A stretch of DNA of 64,000 bases from Pseudomonas sp. (GCA_030656145.1 JAUSOF010000042.1:62001-126000); one strand, 5' to 3'; positions 35,753-45,318 are shown, counted from the first letter of the stretch. Notes: a model not told the origin generated them from the letters alone. Made by a program: numbers and translations.

Positions 35753-36253
35753 TCAGCACTGCGGCTGATTGGCGACATAGCGTTGCGCCGGATTGATCGC
35801 CACGTCGAACTCACGCAAGGCGCTGGTGCCAATCAGCAACGGATAATTGAAGCGACTGCGATCGGTGAGATTGACCTCAACGGTGCGCAACTGGTTACCC
35901 AGGCAAAGTTGCATATCCACCACCGGACGCTTGGCCAGCGCAGGGCTGCTTGCCGACCCTTGCTCTTCGGCGCGGCTCTTGATTTCGCTGATGCGGGTCA
36001 AGGGCTGCTCGAACACGGTATCGTCGGCACTCGCGGTGGCCAGACGGAAACGCACCCACTCCCGGCCTTCACGCTGGAACTGTTCGATGTCCCTGGCCGA
36101 CAGCGAGGCAGTCACAGCGCCGGTGTCCATCTTGGCTTTGAGGGTTTGGCCGACTTGCGGCAGCTCTATGTATTCGTAGCGGCCATAGAGCGTCGGTTGA
36201 TTGGCCATCGCTGGCAACGCGATCAAGATCAGTAGTGCGGTGACAAGTCTCAT
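35753..36253 (-). CDS. Periplasmic retropepsin-like protein (RimK-associated protease family)
   Basis: 166 residues: signal peptide (cleavage after about ALPAMA, residue 17) then an ATP-dependent-zinc-protease/retropepsin-like domain (PF05618). LKAKMDTGAVTASLSA holds the D-T-G of aspartic proteases, with Asp43. YPLLIGTSALREFDVAINP near 138 is the flap/psi-loop region of the family. It is a secreted relative of RimB, encoded 10 kb away. There is no RimK partner here; it sits between the HD-GYP and chemoreceptor genes. Protease activity is inferred from the motif. Confidence 0.82.
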   Translation of the reverse strand: MRLVTALLILIALPAMANQPTLYGRYEYIELPQVGQTLKAKMDTGAVTASLSARDIEQFQREGREWVRFRLATASADDTVFEQPLTRISEIKSRAEEQGSASSPALAKRPVVDMQLCLGNQLRTVEVNLTDRSRFNYPLLIGTSALREFDVAINPAQRYVANQPQC

Positions 36254-36389
36254 ATTCAGTCAGTGCTCGGTAAGAACGTCACAGACTCGGACTGGCCATG
36301 CCGCAGATGGTTCGACTGAACGTTACCGACGGTACGGCGCTGGCAAAAAATAGCCTGTCACAGCAAGCGCGTTTTTTACACACGCTCAG

Positions 36390-37613
36390 CTATCTGGCGG
36401 GCAAGCCCGTCCACAACTCATCCAGGTTACGGAAGCCCCAGTCGGCGGCGGACTCGCGGCTGACAATCTTGTCGCGATCGATCAGTTTGGCCAGGTCGAT
36501 TATTTCCTGGGCAATCGGGGTTTTCGACTTGGCCGAGAAAAACACCTTGACCTTGGGCATGAGCAACGAGGTTGCGTGCTGGTCCAGCACCACACCGATG
36601 CGCCCGCTTTGCAGTCGCACCAAAGAGCCCGTCGGGTAGATACCAACGGTTTTGACAAAAGCCTTGAACACGGCCTGATCGAAGTGCCCCGTCCACTCGG
36701 CCATCTTGCGTATCGACTCGGCCGGCTCCCAGCCAACCTTGTAGGGCCGGTTGGAGGTAACGGCGTCATACACGTCGCAGATCGCGCCCATTTTCGCCGG
36801 CAAGCTGATTTGCTCGCCGGCCAGTCGGTGGGGATAGCCGCTGCCATCGACCTTCTCATGATGGTGCAGGCAAACATCCAGCACCACGGCACTCACCTGC
36901 TTGCCCGCCAGAAGAATCCTGCCGCCCGCCTCGGGGTGCTCACGCACCGTGACGAACTCGCTGTCCGTCAATTTGCCGGGCTTGTTGAGTATCTCGGAGG
37001 GCACCCCCATCTTGCCAATATCGTGCAGCATCCCCGCCAGGCCGACTTCACGCACCTGAGCAGAGGGCATCCCCAACTGGCGCGCAAGTGCGATCATCAG
37101 GGCGCAGACCGCCACCGAGTGCATGTAGGTGTATTCGTCGGCACGCTTGAGTCGCGCCAGGCTGATCAGGGCATTGGGATGGCGCATGACCGAGTCGGAA
37201 ATCTCCGCCACCAGGTTTTCGGCCTGCTCGAAATCCAGCGCCTTGCCCATGCGCGCATCGCCAAACATCTCCATAACCGCCTGCTTCGAGCGGTTACAGA
37301 GCTTGGCCGCGCGGCTCAACTCATCCTCTAGCGAACAACTCGCCCCAGTCGGCAGCGCCGCAGCCATCAGCCGCTCCTGCACCTCGACCTCGGCCTCTGC
37401 CGGGGTAACGCTTGCCCGGCCCGCCTCGACATCCAGCCCCTTGCTGGCATCGATCCATAGCTCGCTGATACCGCAGGTCTGAATGCGCTGTAAATCCTTG
37501 TCTGTTTCAAGCAGGAACTTGGCCTTCCAGAACGGATGATCCATCCACGAGCCACAGAATTCCTGAATGTACATGCCGATACGTAAGTCGGACATGGCTA
37601 TGCGTTTCAACAT
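36390..37613 (-). CDS. HD-GYP domain c-di-GMP phosphodiesterase
   Basis: 407 residues. The N-terminal DUF3391 domain (about 1-130, starting LKRIAMSDLRIGMYI) is followed by an HD-GYP domain (about 145-330) with HSVAVCALM, MLHDIGKMGVP, the second-shell REHPEAG, and HHHEKVDGSGYPHRL. The HD metal ligands and the GYP motif are intact, so hydrolysis of c-di-GMP is likely. P. aeruginosa PA4108 has this architecture. The ATG at 37613 gives the usual family start. It is upstream of, and on the same strand as, the periplasmic retropepsin-like gene. Confidence 0.92.
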   Translation of the reverse strand: MLKRIAMSDLRIGMYIQEFCGSWMDHPFWKAKFLLETDKDLQRIQTCGISELWIDASKGLDVEAGRASVTPAEAEVEVQERLMAAALPTGASCSLEDELSRAAKLCNRSKQAVMEMFGDARMGKALDFEQAENLVAEISDSVMRHPNALISLARLKRADEYTYMHSVAVCALMIALARQLGMPSAQVREVGLAGMLHDIGKMGVPSEILNKPGKLTDSEFVTVREHPEAGGRILLAGKQVSAVVLDVCLHHHEKVDGSGYPHRLAGEQISLPAKMGAICDVYDAVTSNRPYKVGWEPAESIRKMAEWTGHFDQAVFKAFVKTVGIYPTGSLVRLQSGRIGVVLDQHATSLLMPKVKVFFSAKSKTPIAQEIIDLAKLIDRDKIVSRESAADWGFRNLDELWTGLPAR

Positions 37614-37908
37614 TGGCAGTATCCAGGTAGCGGAAGAGGGAACATGACAGTCTGCAGCGACAACACTGGCCGAGATAGATTAGCCGAATCATGCGTATCC
37701 GAGTCATGGATAAAATCAATGATAGCGATACGCCTGCACTTACGCAGCCCTTGCGCTCGACCGCCGGTCAGCGCGTGGTCAGACTATGGGCCTAACTGTA
37801 AGGCCTTTAGGTTACTTGATAACGGGACGCCCCCTCGGTCGCACCAGCAGTAACGCCAGCGTCGCCGCCTGCTACACTGCGCGTCATTTCGATTTGCAGG
37901 CCTGAACC

Positions 37909-39288
37909 GTGACCAACACCGCTTTTTCCTCACTGCCGCTTTCCGCCGCCATGCTGGCGAACCTCGAGTCACTCGGTTACACCACGATGACGCCGATTCA
38001 AGCGCAGAGCCTGCCGGTGATGCTCAAGGGCATGGACCTGATTGCCCAGGCCAAGACCGGCAGCGGCAAGACCGCCGCCTTTGGCATTGGCCTGCTCAAC
38101 CCGCTCAATCCGCGCTACTTCGGCTGTCAGGCGCTGGTCATGTGCCCGACCCGTGAACTGGCTGACCAGGTGGCCAAGGAAATCCGCCGTCTGGCCCGTG
38201 GTGCCGACAACATCAAGGTGCTGACCCTGTGTGGCGGCGTGCCCTTCGGCCCGCAGATCGGCTCGCTGGAACATGGCGCGCAGATCATCGTCGGCACCCC
38301 GGGGCGCATCCAGCAGCACCTCGCCAAAGGTACCCTGAAGCTCGACGGCCTCAACACCCTGGTACTCGACGAAGCCGACCGCATGCTCGACATGGGCTTC
38401 TACGACAGCATCGCCGACATCATCGGCCAGACCCCGAGCAAACGGCAGACCCTGCTGTTCTCCGCCACCTACCCGTCCGGCATCAAGCAATTGTCCGCAG
38501 CCTTCATGCGCAACCCGCAGCAGGTCAAGGCCGAGGCCATGCACGACGACGCGCAGATCGAACAGCGCTTCTACGAGATCGCTCCCGAGGAGCGCATGGA
38601 CGCGGTGGTCAAGTTGCTCGCCAGCTTCCGCCCCGAGTCCTGCGTGGCCTTCTGCTTCACCAAGCAGCAGTGCCAGGAAGTGGTCGACCACCTGAGCGCC
38701 AACGGCATTTCCGCCGCGGCACTGAATGGCGACCTGGAACAACGCGACCGCGACCAGGTGCTGGCGATGTTCGCCAACCGCAGCCTCTCGGTACTGGTGG
38801 CCACCGATGTCGCCGCCCGCGGCCTGGACATCGACGCCCTGGACATGGTGATCAACGTCGAACTGGCGCGCGACTCGGAAATTCACATCCACCGCGTCGG
38901 TCGTACCGGCCGCGCCGGCGAGAAAGGCATGGCCATGAGCCTGGTCGCCCCCGCCGAAGGCCATCGCGCCCAGGCCATCGAGACCCTGCAGAAAAGCCCG
39001 CTCAACTGGCACCCGCTCAACAGCCTCAAGGCCAAGGCCGGCGAGCCCCTGCAACCACCAATGATCACCCTGTGCATCAGCGGCGGCCGCAAAGACAAAG
39101 TCCGCCCCGGCGACATCCTCGGCGCTCTCACCGGCGATGCCGGCATCCCCGGCAGCCAGGTCGGCAAGATCGCCATCTTCGACTTCCAGGCTTATGTCGC
39201 GGTCGAACGCAGCATGGCCAGCCAGGCCCTGAAACGCCTGAGCGAAGGCAAGATCAAAGGCCGCACACTGCGCGTGCGCTCGCTGTAA
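37909..39288 (+). CDS. dbpA: ATP-dependent RNA helicase DbpA
   Basis: 459-residue DEAD-box helicase acting on 23S rRNA hairpin 92 during 50S assembly. TPIQAQSLPVML (Q motif), AQAKTGSGKTAAF (motif I), PTRELA (Ia), LDEADRMLDMG (II), SAT (III), DVAARGLDI (V) and HRVGRTGRAG (VI) are in order. The C-terminal DbpA RNA-binding domain begins about 385 with ITLCISGGRKDKVRPGDILG. The start is GTG, with GCAGG eight bases upstream. It reads toward the GGDEF regulator gene 65 bases downstream. Confidence 0.96.
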   Translation: MTNTAFSSLPLSAAMLANLESLGYTTMTPIQAQSLPVMLKGMDLIAQAKTGSGKTAAFGIGLLNPLNPRYFGCQALVMCPTRELADQVAKEIRRLARGADNIKVLTLCGGVPFGPQIGSLEHGAQIIVGTPGRIQQHLAKGTLKLDGLNTLVLDEADRMLDMGFYDSIADIIGQTPSKRQTLLFSATYPSGIKQLSAAFMRNPQQVKAEAMHDDAQIEQRFYEIAPEERMDAVVKLLASFRPESCVAFCFTKQQCQEVVDHLSANGISAAALNGDLEQRDRDQVLAMFANRSLSVLVATDVAARGLDIDALDMVINVELARDSEIHIHRVGRTGRAGEKGMAMSLVAPAEGHRAQAIETLQKSPLNWHPLNSLKAKAGEPLQPPMITLCISGGRKDKVRPGDILGALTGDAGIPGSQVGKIAIFDFQAYVAVERSMASQALKRLSEGKIKGRTLRVRSL

Positions 39289-39353
39289 TTACTGAGTGGC
39301 ATGAGCCAAACAGACGACCGCAATAATCTGCCCAGTGACAGTGGAGTGTCTCC

Positions 39354-40589
39354 TTGCGCAATATTCTGGTGATCGAAGACAGTCCGCTGGTGCTGAAGAT
39401 TCTCGAGCATCTGTTTCGCAAGGAGACCGGCTTCCAGCCGATCTTCTGCGCCTCCATGGACGAAGCACAGGTGATGCTGGAAACCTCGGCGGAGCTGTTC
39501 TTCGCCGCGATCGTCGACCTCAACCTGCCGGATGCCCCCGACGGTGAAATCGTCGATGTGGTGATGAGCTATCACCTGCCCTGCATCGTCCTCAGCGGCA
39601 CTTACAATGAACAGCGCCGCGACCAGATGCTGCTCAAGGGCGTGGTCGACTACGTGCTCAAGGAAAGCCAGCACTCCTACGAGTACGTCTTTCGCCTGTT
39701 ACACCGCCTGCAAAGCAACAGCACGGTGAAGATCCTGATCGCCGAGGACTCGGACGCCACCCGCCATTACATCCGCCATGTGTTGACGCCGCACCGCTAC
39801 CAGATTCTCGAAGCCTGCGACGGCGATGAAGCGCTGCGCATTCTCAACGAACAGCCGGATATCGATCTGCTGCTGGTGGATCACAGCATGCCGGGCATCT
39901 GTGGCTTCGATTTGGTCAAGCTGTTGCGGCAGAAGCTGAAGCGCCACGAGCTGATCATTCTCGGCCTGTCCGCCGACACCAAGGGCTCGCTCAGCGCCAA
40001 GTTTATCAAGCACGGCGCCGACGACTTTCTACGCAAGCCCTTCTGCCCAGAGGAACTCAACTGCCGGGTCATGTCGACCCTGGAGCGCCGCGACCTGCTG
40101 CGCGCGCTCAAACAGGCTGCGCAGTTCGATGCCCTGACCGGGCTTAATAATCGCCGCGCCTTCTATGAGCAAGGCCAGCAACTGCTCCAGCAGGCACGCT
40201 CGGGCGGCCGAGCGCTGAGCGTGGCGATGCTCGACCTGGACTTTTTCAAGCGGATTAACGATGAGCATGGCCACGCCAGCGGCGACGCCGCTCTGGCCGG
40301 GTTTTCCCGTGCACTCTCCAGCACCTTCCCTAACGCCCTGCTCGGCCGCCTGGGCGGTGAAGAATTCGCCATGGTCAGCCCGCAGGATGCCGCGAGCCTG
40401 AACGATACTCTCGACCAGTTGCGCACCCATTGCGCCAGCCTCAAGTACGCCATCGGTGCGCCGCCGCTGTCCTTCAGCGCCGGCATCTACCATGGCGTCC
40501 CGGATGACCTGGAAAGCCTGTTGCACCACGCCGATCGGCGCCTGTATCAGGCCAAGTCCCAGGGCCGCGGGCGCAACTGCTGGCAGTAG
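39354..40589 (+). CDS. REC-REC-GGDEF diguanylate cyclase
   Basis: 411 residues. Receiver 1 has Asp55 (VDLNLPD), receiver 2 has Asp176 (LLLVDHSMPG) with Lys in RKPF, and the GGDEF domain starts about 255 (FDALTGLNNRRAFYEQ) with GGEEF at 334-338, an active-type signature. The RxxD inhibitory site expected just before it is missing (PNAL in its place), so product inhibition by c-di-GMP may be absent. The start is TTG, with GGAG eight bases upstream. It is PleD-like in layout but has no C-terminal phosphatase. Its stop abuts the convergent PBP gene with no gap. The cognate kinase is not in the window. Confidence 0.93.
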   Translation: MRNILVIEDSPLVLKILEHLFRKETGFQPIFCASMDEAQVMLETSAELFFAAIVDLNLPDAPDGEIVDVVMSYHLPCIVLSGTYNEQRRDQMLLKGVVDYVLKESQHSYEYVFRLLHRLQSNSTVKILIAEDSDATRHYIRHVLTPHRYQILEACDGDEALRILNEQPDIDLLLVDHSMPGICGFDLVKLLRQKLKRHELIILGLSADTKGSLSAKFIKHGADDFLRKPFCPEELNCRVMSTLERRDLLRALKQAAQFDALTGLNNRRAFYEQGQQLLQQARSGGRALSVAMLDLDFFKRINDEHGHASGDAALAGFSRALSSTFPNALLGRLGGEEFAMVSPQDAASLNDTLDQLRTHCASLKYAIGAPPLSFSAGIYHGVPDDLESLLHHADRRLYQAKSQGRGRNCWQ

Positions 40590-41321
40590 TTACAACCCAT
40601 GCCGCTTGAGAATCGCCGTATAGCTGCCGTCGGCACGCATGGCATCGATAGCCTGATTGAACGCCTTGGCAATTTCCTGATGATTCGGATGGCTGCGCCG
40701 AATCAATATATGCAGGCCGTTCTCGCTCAACGGCTGCGGCAAAAACTCTAGCTCATCGCTGATACCACTTAGCTCGCGGGCCAGGTGATAGCGGGCGACG
40801 AACTCGTCCTCAAGGGCCAACTCGACTCGCTTGGCATGCAGCATGCGCGCGGCGCTGACAAAACTGCCGACGGCGACTTTGCGCAGCAGCGGATCGCGAT
40901 CGAACTCGGCGGAATAGGCATAACCACGCACCACCGCGATGCGCCGGGGATACAGATCGGCCAGTTGCTGAAACTCGATGGCACTGCCCTTGCGCCGCAG
41001 GAAATGGATGCGGTTGAGCAGAAAAGGCGCGGAGAAATAACCGTAGCTGGCACGCTCATCGGCGTACCAGGCGTTAATCAGCACATCGTAATTGCTGCGT
41101 TTTAAGCCCCGAACCGCTCGCTCCCAGGGTACCTGCGCATATGTCGTGGCATAACCGGCGCGACCCAACGCGCTGCTCACTAGATCGGAAGCCACGCCGT
41201 TATTGGGCAGCGCCTGGTCATTGAACGGCGGCCAGGGGTCAGCCACCAGACGCAGGGTCTGCGCCACGACGCCCAACGGCAACACCAACAGCGACAGGCA
41301 CAACGCACGCAAGCCATTCAT
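40590..41321 (-). CDS. Periplasmic solute-binding protein, family 3 (orphan)
   Basis: 243 residues: signal peptide to about residue 21 (LVLPLGVVAQ), then an SBP family-3 domain starting LRLVADPWPPFND, with ERAVRGLKRSNYDVLINAWY near 75 and a C-terminal AIDAMRADGSYTAILKRHG typical of the family. The closest type is the small SBP often found next to GGDEF or EAL proteins rather than with ABC transporters; none is nearby. The start is uncertain: the ATG at 41321 places the signal peptide at the N-terminus, while a TTG at 41342 is possible. It is convergent with the GGDEF gene with no gap. The ligand is unknown. Confidence 0.85.
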   Translation of the reverse strand: MNGLRALCLSLLVLPLGVVAQTLRLVADPWPPFNDQALPNNGVASDLVSSALGRAGYATTYAQVPWERAVRGLKRSNYDVLINAWYADERASYGYFSAPFLLNRIHFLRRKGSAIEFQQLADLYPRRIAVVRGYAYSAEFDRDPLLRKVAVGSFVSAARMLHAKRVELALEDEFVARYHLARELSGISDELEFLPQPLSENGLHILIRRSHPNHQEIAKAFNQAIDAMRADGSYTAILKRHGL

Positions 41322-41979
41322 CACGGGCTGTCCACAAGACAAAAAATCAGACGGGGCAAGTCATCAGCCGAAAGCCCAGTCCAGTTGTTTATAGCAGCAC
41401 TGCACCCGTGCTGTGAGTCGAGCCCGCACGAGCCTCCAGGTTGCATAACGATCTCGCGCGCAGGAGGGAGAAGCAATTGCTGCAGCTACAAAGATGCCGT
41501 GATGCTCGAAACACCTTAGCCGGCCTCACGCCATCCTGCCCGCCGCGGTCACCAGAAGAGGCCTGGCATACGCGGCCTTATCCAAAGTTGCTGCCCCCTC
41601 GACCAGAGGTTGATGCCGCGGCCCAGGAGTCGGTTCCAGGCAACGCATGCGCTACCCAGAAAAATATCGCCCGATAACGGCCAATTACCCTCGTGATCAA
41701 CCCATTGCGGCACCAAGTCTGTTGTTTTAATAACAGCGCGCCTCAAGCGAGTCGATGCTTGGCGCCAGGTTTTGATGGTCGACCTTCACAGGTCAAGCCT
41801 GTTCAAGCACGGATGCCTGAAGCCCTGCGTGAGGCGCGGCAACAGGTCATGACCCGACGATGGCAGCTGCCGAAAGCAGCCTAACCGAACAGATCAAACA
41901 GGCCACTGGTGCCTTCGGGTAAGATGCGCGCTGTTTGGCGCTGCGCTCGCGGCGCCTGTCGGGCGGTGGGGAAGTGGCT
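41322..41979. other. Intergenic region, no supported gene
   Basis: 658 bases. Two short plus-strand frames occur: 41441-41677 (78 codons, TTG start) and 41693-41884 (63 codons, ending RRWQLPKAA). Neither has a clear Shine-Dalgarno or recognisable motif, and their codon use is unlike the neighbours. They could be remnants of a decayed gene. The 3' end carries the GGGGA ribosome site of the next gene. Confidence 0.5.
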
Positions 41980-43164
41980 GTGCAAGTGACGGATGTGGTG
42001 ATTATCGGCGCCGGTGCTGCCGGGTTGATGTGTGCGCTGACTGCAGCAGGACGCGGACGCAAGGTGCTGTTGCTCGACCATGCGAACAAGGCCGGCAAGA
42101 AGATCCTGATGTCGGGTGGCGGGCGCTGCAATTTCACCAACCTGTACTGCGAGCCGGGCAACTTCCTTTCGCAGAACCCACACTTCTGCAAGTCGGCCCT
42201 GGCGCGCTATACCCAGTGGGATTTCATTGGCCTGGTAGCCAAGCACGGCGTGGCCTACCACGAGAAGAAGCTCGGCCAGCTGTTCTGCGACCACAAGGCC
42301 AGCGACATCCTCGGCATGCTTCTCGACGAGTGCACGCAGGCCGGTGTCGAGCTGCGTTTGGAGACCTCGGTCAGCGAGATCTCCAAGCAGGAGACCGGCT
42401 ACCAGTTGCAGACCAGCGCCGGCCTGGTGCGCTGCGAGTCGCTGGTGATCGCCACCGGCGGCCTGTCGATCCCGACCCTCGGCGCCACGGGCTTCGGCTA
42501 TCAGGTGGCCAAACAGTTTGGCCATACGCTGCTGCCGACCCGCGCCGGGCTGGTGCCGTTCACGATTACCGATCCGCAATTGAAGACGCTGTGCACGGAG
42601 TTGTCCGGCACCTCGGTGGAAGATTGCCTGGTCAGCTGCAACGGCCAGAGCTTTCGCGAGAACATCCTGTTCACCCACCGCGGCCTCAGCGGTCCGGCGA
42701 TCCTGCAGATTTCCTCGTTCTGGCAGCCGGGCGACACCCTGCATATCGACCTGCTGCCGCATATCGACCTGCCCGAGTGGCTGGCCGAGCAGCAGCGCGA
42801 ACGGCCGAACAGCGAGCTGAAGACCCTGCTCGCCGAGCTGTTCACCAAGAAGATGGCCGGGCTGCTGGTCGACAACTGGTTCGTTAACAAACCGCTGAAG
42901 CAATACACGCCGAACGAACTCAAGGCGATAGCCGAGCACCTGGCCGACTGGCAACTGGCGCCCGCCGGCACCGAGGGCTACCGCACCGCCGAGGTGACTC
43001 TGGGCGGCGTGGATACCCGCGAAGTGTCGTCGAAGACCCTGGAGTCACTGAAAAGCCCTGGGCTGTACTTCATCGGCGAGGTGCTGGATGTCAGCGGTCA
43101 TCTGGGCGGTTTCAACTTCCAGTGGGCCTGGGCCTCGGGCTACGCGGCGGCGCAATACGCCTGA
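41980..43164 (+). CDS. HI0933-family (BaiN/YhiN) flavoprotein
   Basis: 394 residues, NAD(P)/FAD-dependent oxidoreductase of the HI0933 / BaiN family. A Rossmann FAD motif VVIIGAGAAGLMCALTAA is at the start, followed by GGGRCNFTN near 46, and GFNFQWAWASGYAAAQ at the C-terminus closes the FAD site. The start is a GTG at 41980 with GGGGA seven bases upstream; TTG at 41935 and GTG at 41974 are open in frame. The reaction is unknown in pseudomonads; in gut bacteria BaiN acts on bile acids, which does not transfer here. No operon partner is seen. Confidence 0.88.
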   Translation: MQVTDVVIIGAGAAGLMCALTAAGRGRKVLLLDHANKAGKKILMSGGGRCNFTNLYCEPGNFLSQNPHFCKSALARYTQWDFIGLVAKHGVAYHEKKLGQLFCDHKASDILGMLLDECTQAGVELRLETSVSEISKQETGYQLQTSAGLVRCESLVIATGGLSIPTLGATGFGYQVAKQFGHTLLPTRAGLVPFTITDPQLKTLCTELSGTSVEDCLVSCNGQSFRENILFTHRGLSGPAILQISSFWQPGDTLHIDLLPHIDLPEWLAEQQRERPNSELKTLLAELFTKKMAGLLVDNWFVNKPLKQYTPNELKAIAEHLADWQLAPAGTEGYRTAEVTLGGVDTREVSSKTLESLKSPGLYFIGEVLDVSGHLGGFNFQWAWASGYAAAQYA

Positions 43165-43321
43165 AGCGCGCCCTTGTGGGAGGGGACTTGGCTGCGAGCG
43201 TGTGAACCACCGGCAATTGAACTGACGCGGCGGTCCGCGCTCTGCTACAACGCTAGCGACAACCGAACACGGCTCCGCGCCAGACTAGCCCCACCCTTTC
43301 GCCCAAGGATCACTCGCCCGC

Positions 43322-45163
43322 ATGACCCAAGACCAAGGCTTGATATTCGCCATTCTCGTCACCACCATCGGGCTGTTTATCTGGGGCCGCTGGCGCCATG
43401 ACGTGGTTGCACTCGGCGCCCTGCTCGCCTGCGTGCTGGTCGGCTTGGTACCGGATGAGCAGGCCTTCGCCGGCTTCGGCCACCCGGCGGTGATCACCGT
43501 CGCCTGCGTGCTGGTGTTGAGCCACGGCCTACAGATTACCGGCGTAGTGGATGCCCTGGCCCAGCGCGTTCTACCCAGCGATGCCGGACCAATGTTCTCG
43601 ATTGCCGCCCTGACCGGCCTCGGCGCCTTGCTCTCGGCCTTTATGAACAACGTAGGGGCGCTCGCCCTGTTGATGCCAATTGCCTTGCAGATCGCCACCA
43701 AGCAAGGGCTGCCTCCGGGCCGGGTGTTGATGCCGCTGGCTTTCGGCACCATTCTCGGCGGCATGACCACGCTGATCGGCACGCCACCCAACCTGATCGT
43801 GTCCAGCTTCCGCGCGCAGAGCGGTGCCGGTCCCTTCGCCATGTTCGACTTCAGCCCGGTGGGCGTCGCGGTAGCGCTCAGCGGCGTGCTGTTTATCACC
43901 CTGCTCGGCTGGCGCCTGGTGCCCAAGCGCGAAGTGGCCGGGGCGGCCAGCTTCGACACCGGTACCTACTTGACCGAGGTACGGGTCAAACAAGGTGCCA
44001 AGGTGGTTGGCAAAAGCTTGCGCGAGGTCGAGCAGTTGCTCGATGAGGCCGATGCCCAGGTGATCGGCATGGTGCGCAACGACCTGCACCTGTCCGCGCC
44101 CGACCCGCGACGGATCTTGCGCGACGATGATGTGCTGGTGATCGAAGCCGAACCCGAGGCCCTCGGCACGATACTCGGCAAACTAGGTTTACAGCTGGAA
44201 GCCGAACGCAAGCTGGAGGCACAAACCGAGCAGGACAGCGCGGCCGAAACCCAAGATGCAGCGCAACATCCTGCGCCAGAAACCGACAAGCACGACAGCG
44301 GCGATACGGACATCGTCCTGCAAGAGCTGCTGGTACGCCCCGACTCCCAACTCGTTGGCCGCTCGGCCAGCAGCACCCGCCTGCGAAGCCGCTACAGTAT
44401 CAATCTGCTGGCGCTTTCGCGCGCGAGTCATCGCTCGATCAAGCGCCTGCGCTCGACCCTGATCGAGCACGGTGATGTTCTGCTGATGCAGGGTACGCCG
44501 GGCGATATCGCCGAATTTGCCGGCGACTATGCCTGCGTGCCGCTGGCCGACCGCGCCATCAACATTCCCAACCCCACTCACGCAGGCCTGGCCCTGGGCG
44601 TCATGCTGTTGGCCGTGGTGGTCGCCGCCACGGGCCTGCTCTCGGCCGCCGTGGCCTTCGCCGCTGGCGTGCTGGTGTTCATGGTGATGCGCGTGGTGCC
44701 GTTGCGCGCGATTTACGAGTCCATCGACTGGCCGGTGATCGTGCTACTCGGCGCCTTGATCCCGGTGGCCGGCGCCATGTCCAGTAGCGGTGCGGCGGAC
44801 TTGCTGGCGCGCCTGCTGATGGAACACATTGCCCAGGGCAACCCGGTGGTCGTGCTCACCCTGTTGCTGGTGGTGACCATGACCCTCTCGGACTTCATGA
44901 ACAACGCCGCCACCGCCGCGGTGATGTGCCCGATCGCCCTGAGCGCAGCCAGCCAGCTCGGCGTCAGCCCCGACTCGCTGCTGATGGCGGTAGCCATTGG
45001 CGCCTCCTGTTCGTTCCTCACGCCCATCGGCCACCAGAACAACACCCTGATCCTCAGCCCCGGCGGCTTTCGCTTCGGCGACTACTGGCGCCTGGGCTTG
45101 CCCATGGAGATTCTGGTGGTGCTGGTCAGTGTGCCGCTGCTGCTCGTGGTCTGGCCGCTTTAA
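43322..45163 (+). CDS. SLC13-family permease with two RCK_C domains
   Basis: 613 residues. Two blocks of membrane spans (about 1-205 and 415-613) are separated by a cytoplasmic stretch with two TrkA-C (RCK_C) domains, about 215-290 and 335-400. Between them lies a linker rich in acidic residues, Gln and His. The permease halves carry the repeated GTPPNLIVSS / GHQNNTLIL motifs of DASS/ArsB-like Na+/anion transporters. By order it matches the P. aeruginosa protein beside hslR. The substrate could be sulfate, a dicarboxylate or another anion. The RCK_C domains suggest nucleotide- or ion-dependent gating, as inference. Confidence 0.88.
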   Translation: MTQDQGLIFAILVTTIGLFIWGRWRHDVVALGALLACVLVGLVPDEQAFAGFGHPAVITVACVLVLSHGLQITGVVDALAQRVLPSDAGPMFSIAALTGLGALLSAFMNNVGALALLMPIALQIATKQGLPPGRVLMPLAFGTILGGMTTLIGTPPNLIVSSFRAQSGAGPFAMFDFSPVGVAVALSGVLFITLLGWRLVPKREVAGAASFDTGTYLTEVRVKQGAKVVGKSLREVEQLLDEADAQVIGMVRNDLHLSAPDPRRILRDDDVLVIEAEPEALGTILGKLGLQLEAERKLEAQTEQDSAAETQDAAQHPAPETDKHDSGDTDIVLQELLVRPDSQLVGRSASSTRLRSRYSINLLALSRASHRSIKRLRSTLIEHGDVLLMQGTPGDIAEFAGDYACVPLADRAINIPNPTHAGLALGVMLLAVVVAATGLLSAAVAFAAGVLVFMVMRVVPLRAIYESIDWPVIVLLGALIPVAGAMSSSGAADLLARLLMEHIAQGNPVVVLTLLLVVTMTLSDFMNNAATAAVMCPIALSAASQLGVSPDSLLMAVAIGASCSFLTPIGHQNNTLILSPGGFRFGDYWRLGLPMEILVVLVSVPLLLVVWPL

Positions 45164-45266
45164 GGCCTCGGGAGGGAGCGCACCGAGGAAAAATCAAAGC
45201 GCGACACCTGTCGAAGGGCACGACCAGGCGTTCGCGCAGATGCGCTAGCGCCACTCGGGCGGCGAT

Positions 45267-45318
45267 CCGTTCGCAGCGTAGCGACAGCACCGGAGAGCCA
45301 TGGTGCACTGCCTGCGGC
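45267..45318 (+). repeat. Dispersed repeat, CCGTTCGCAGCG...CATGGTGCACTG family
   Basis: Second copy of the element at 8225-8295, here with an 11-base gap between its two blocks. It lies in the 185-base gap between the SLC13 and hslR genes. Confidence 0.75.

Noticed and set aside
41693..41884. 63-codon frame ending RRWQLPKAA
   Set aside because: Could be a remnant, but there is no Shine-Dalgarno, no recognised motif and codon use unlike the neighbours; not called as a gene.
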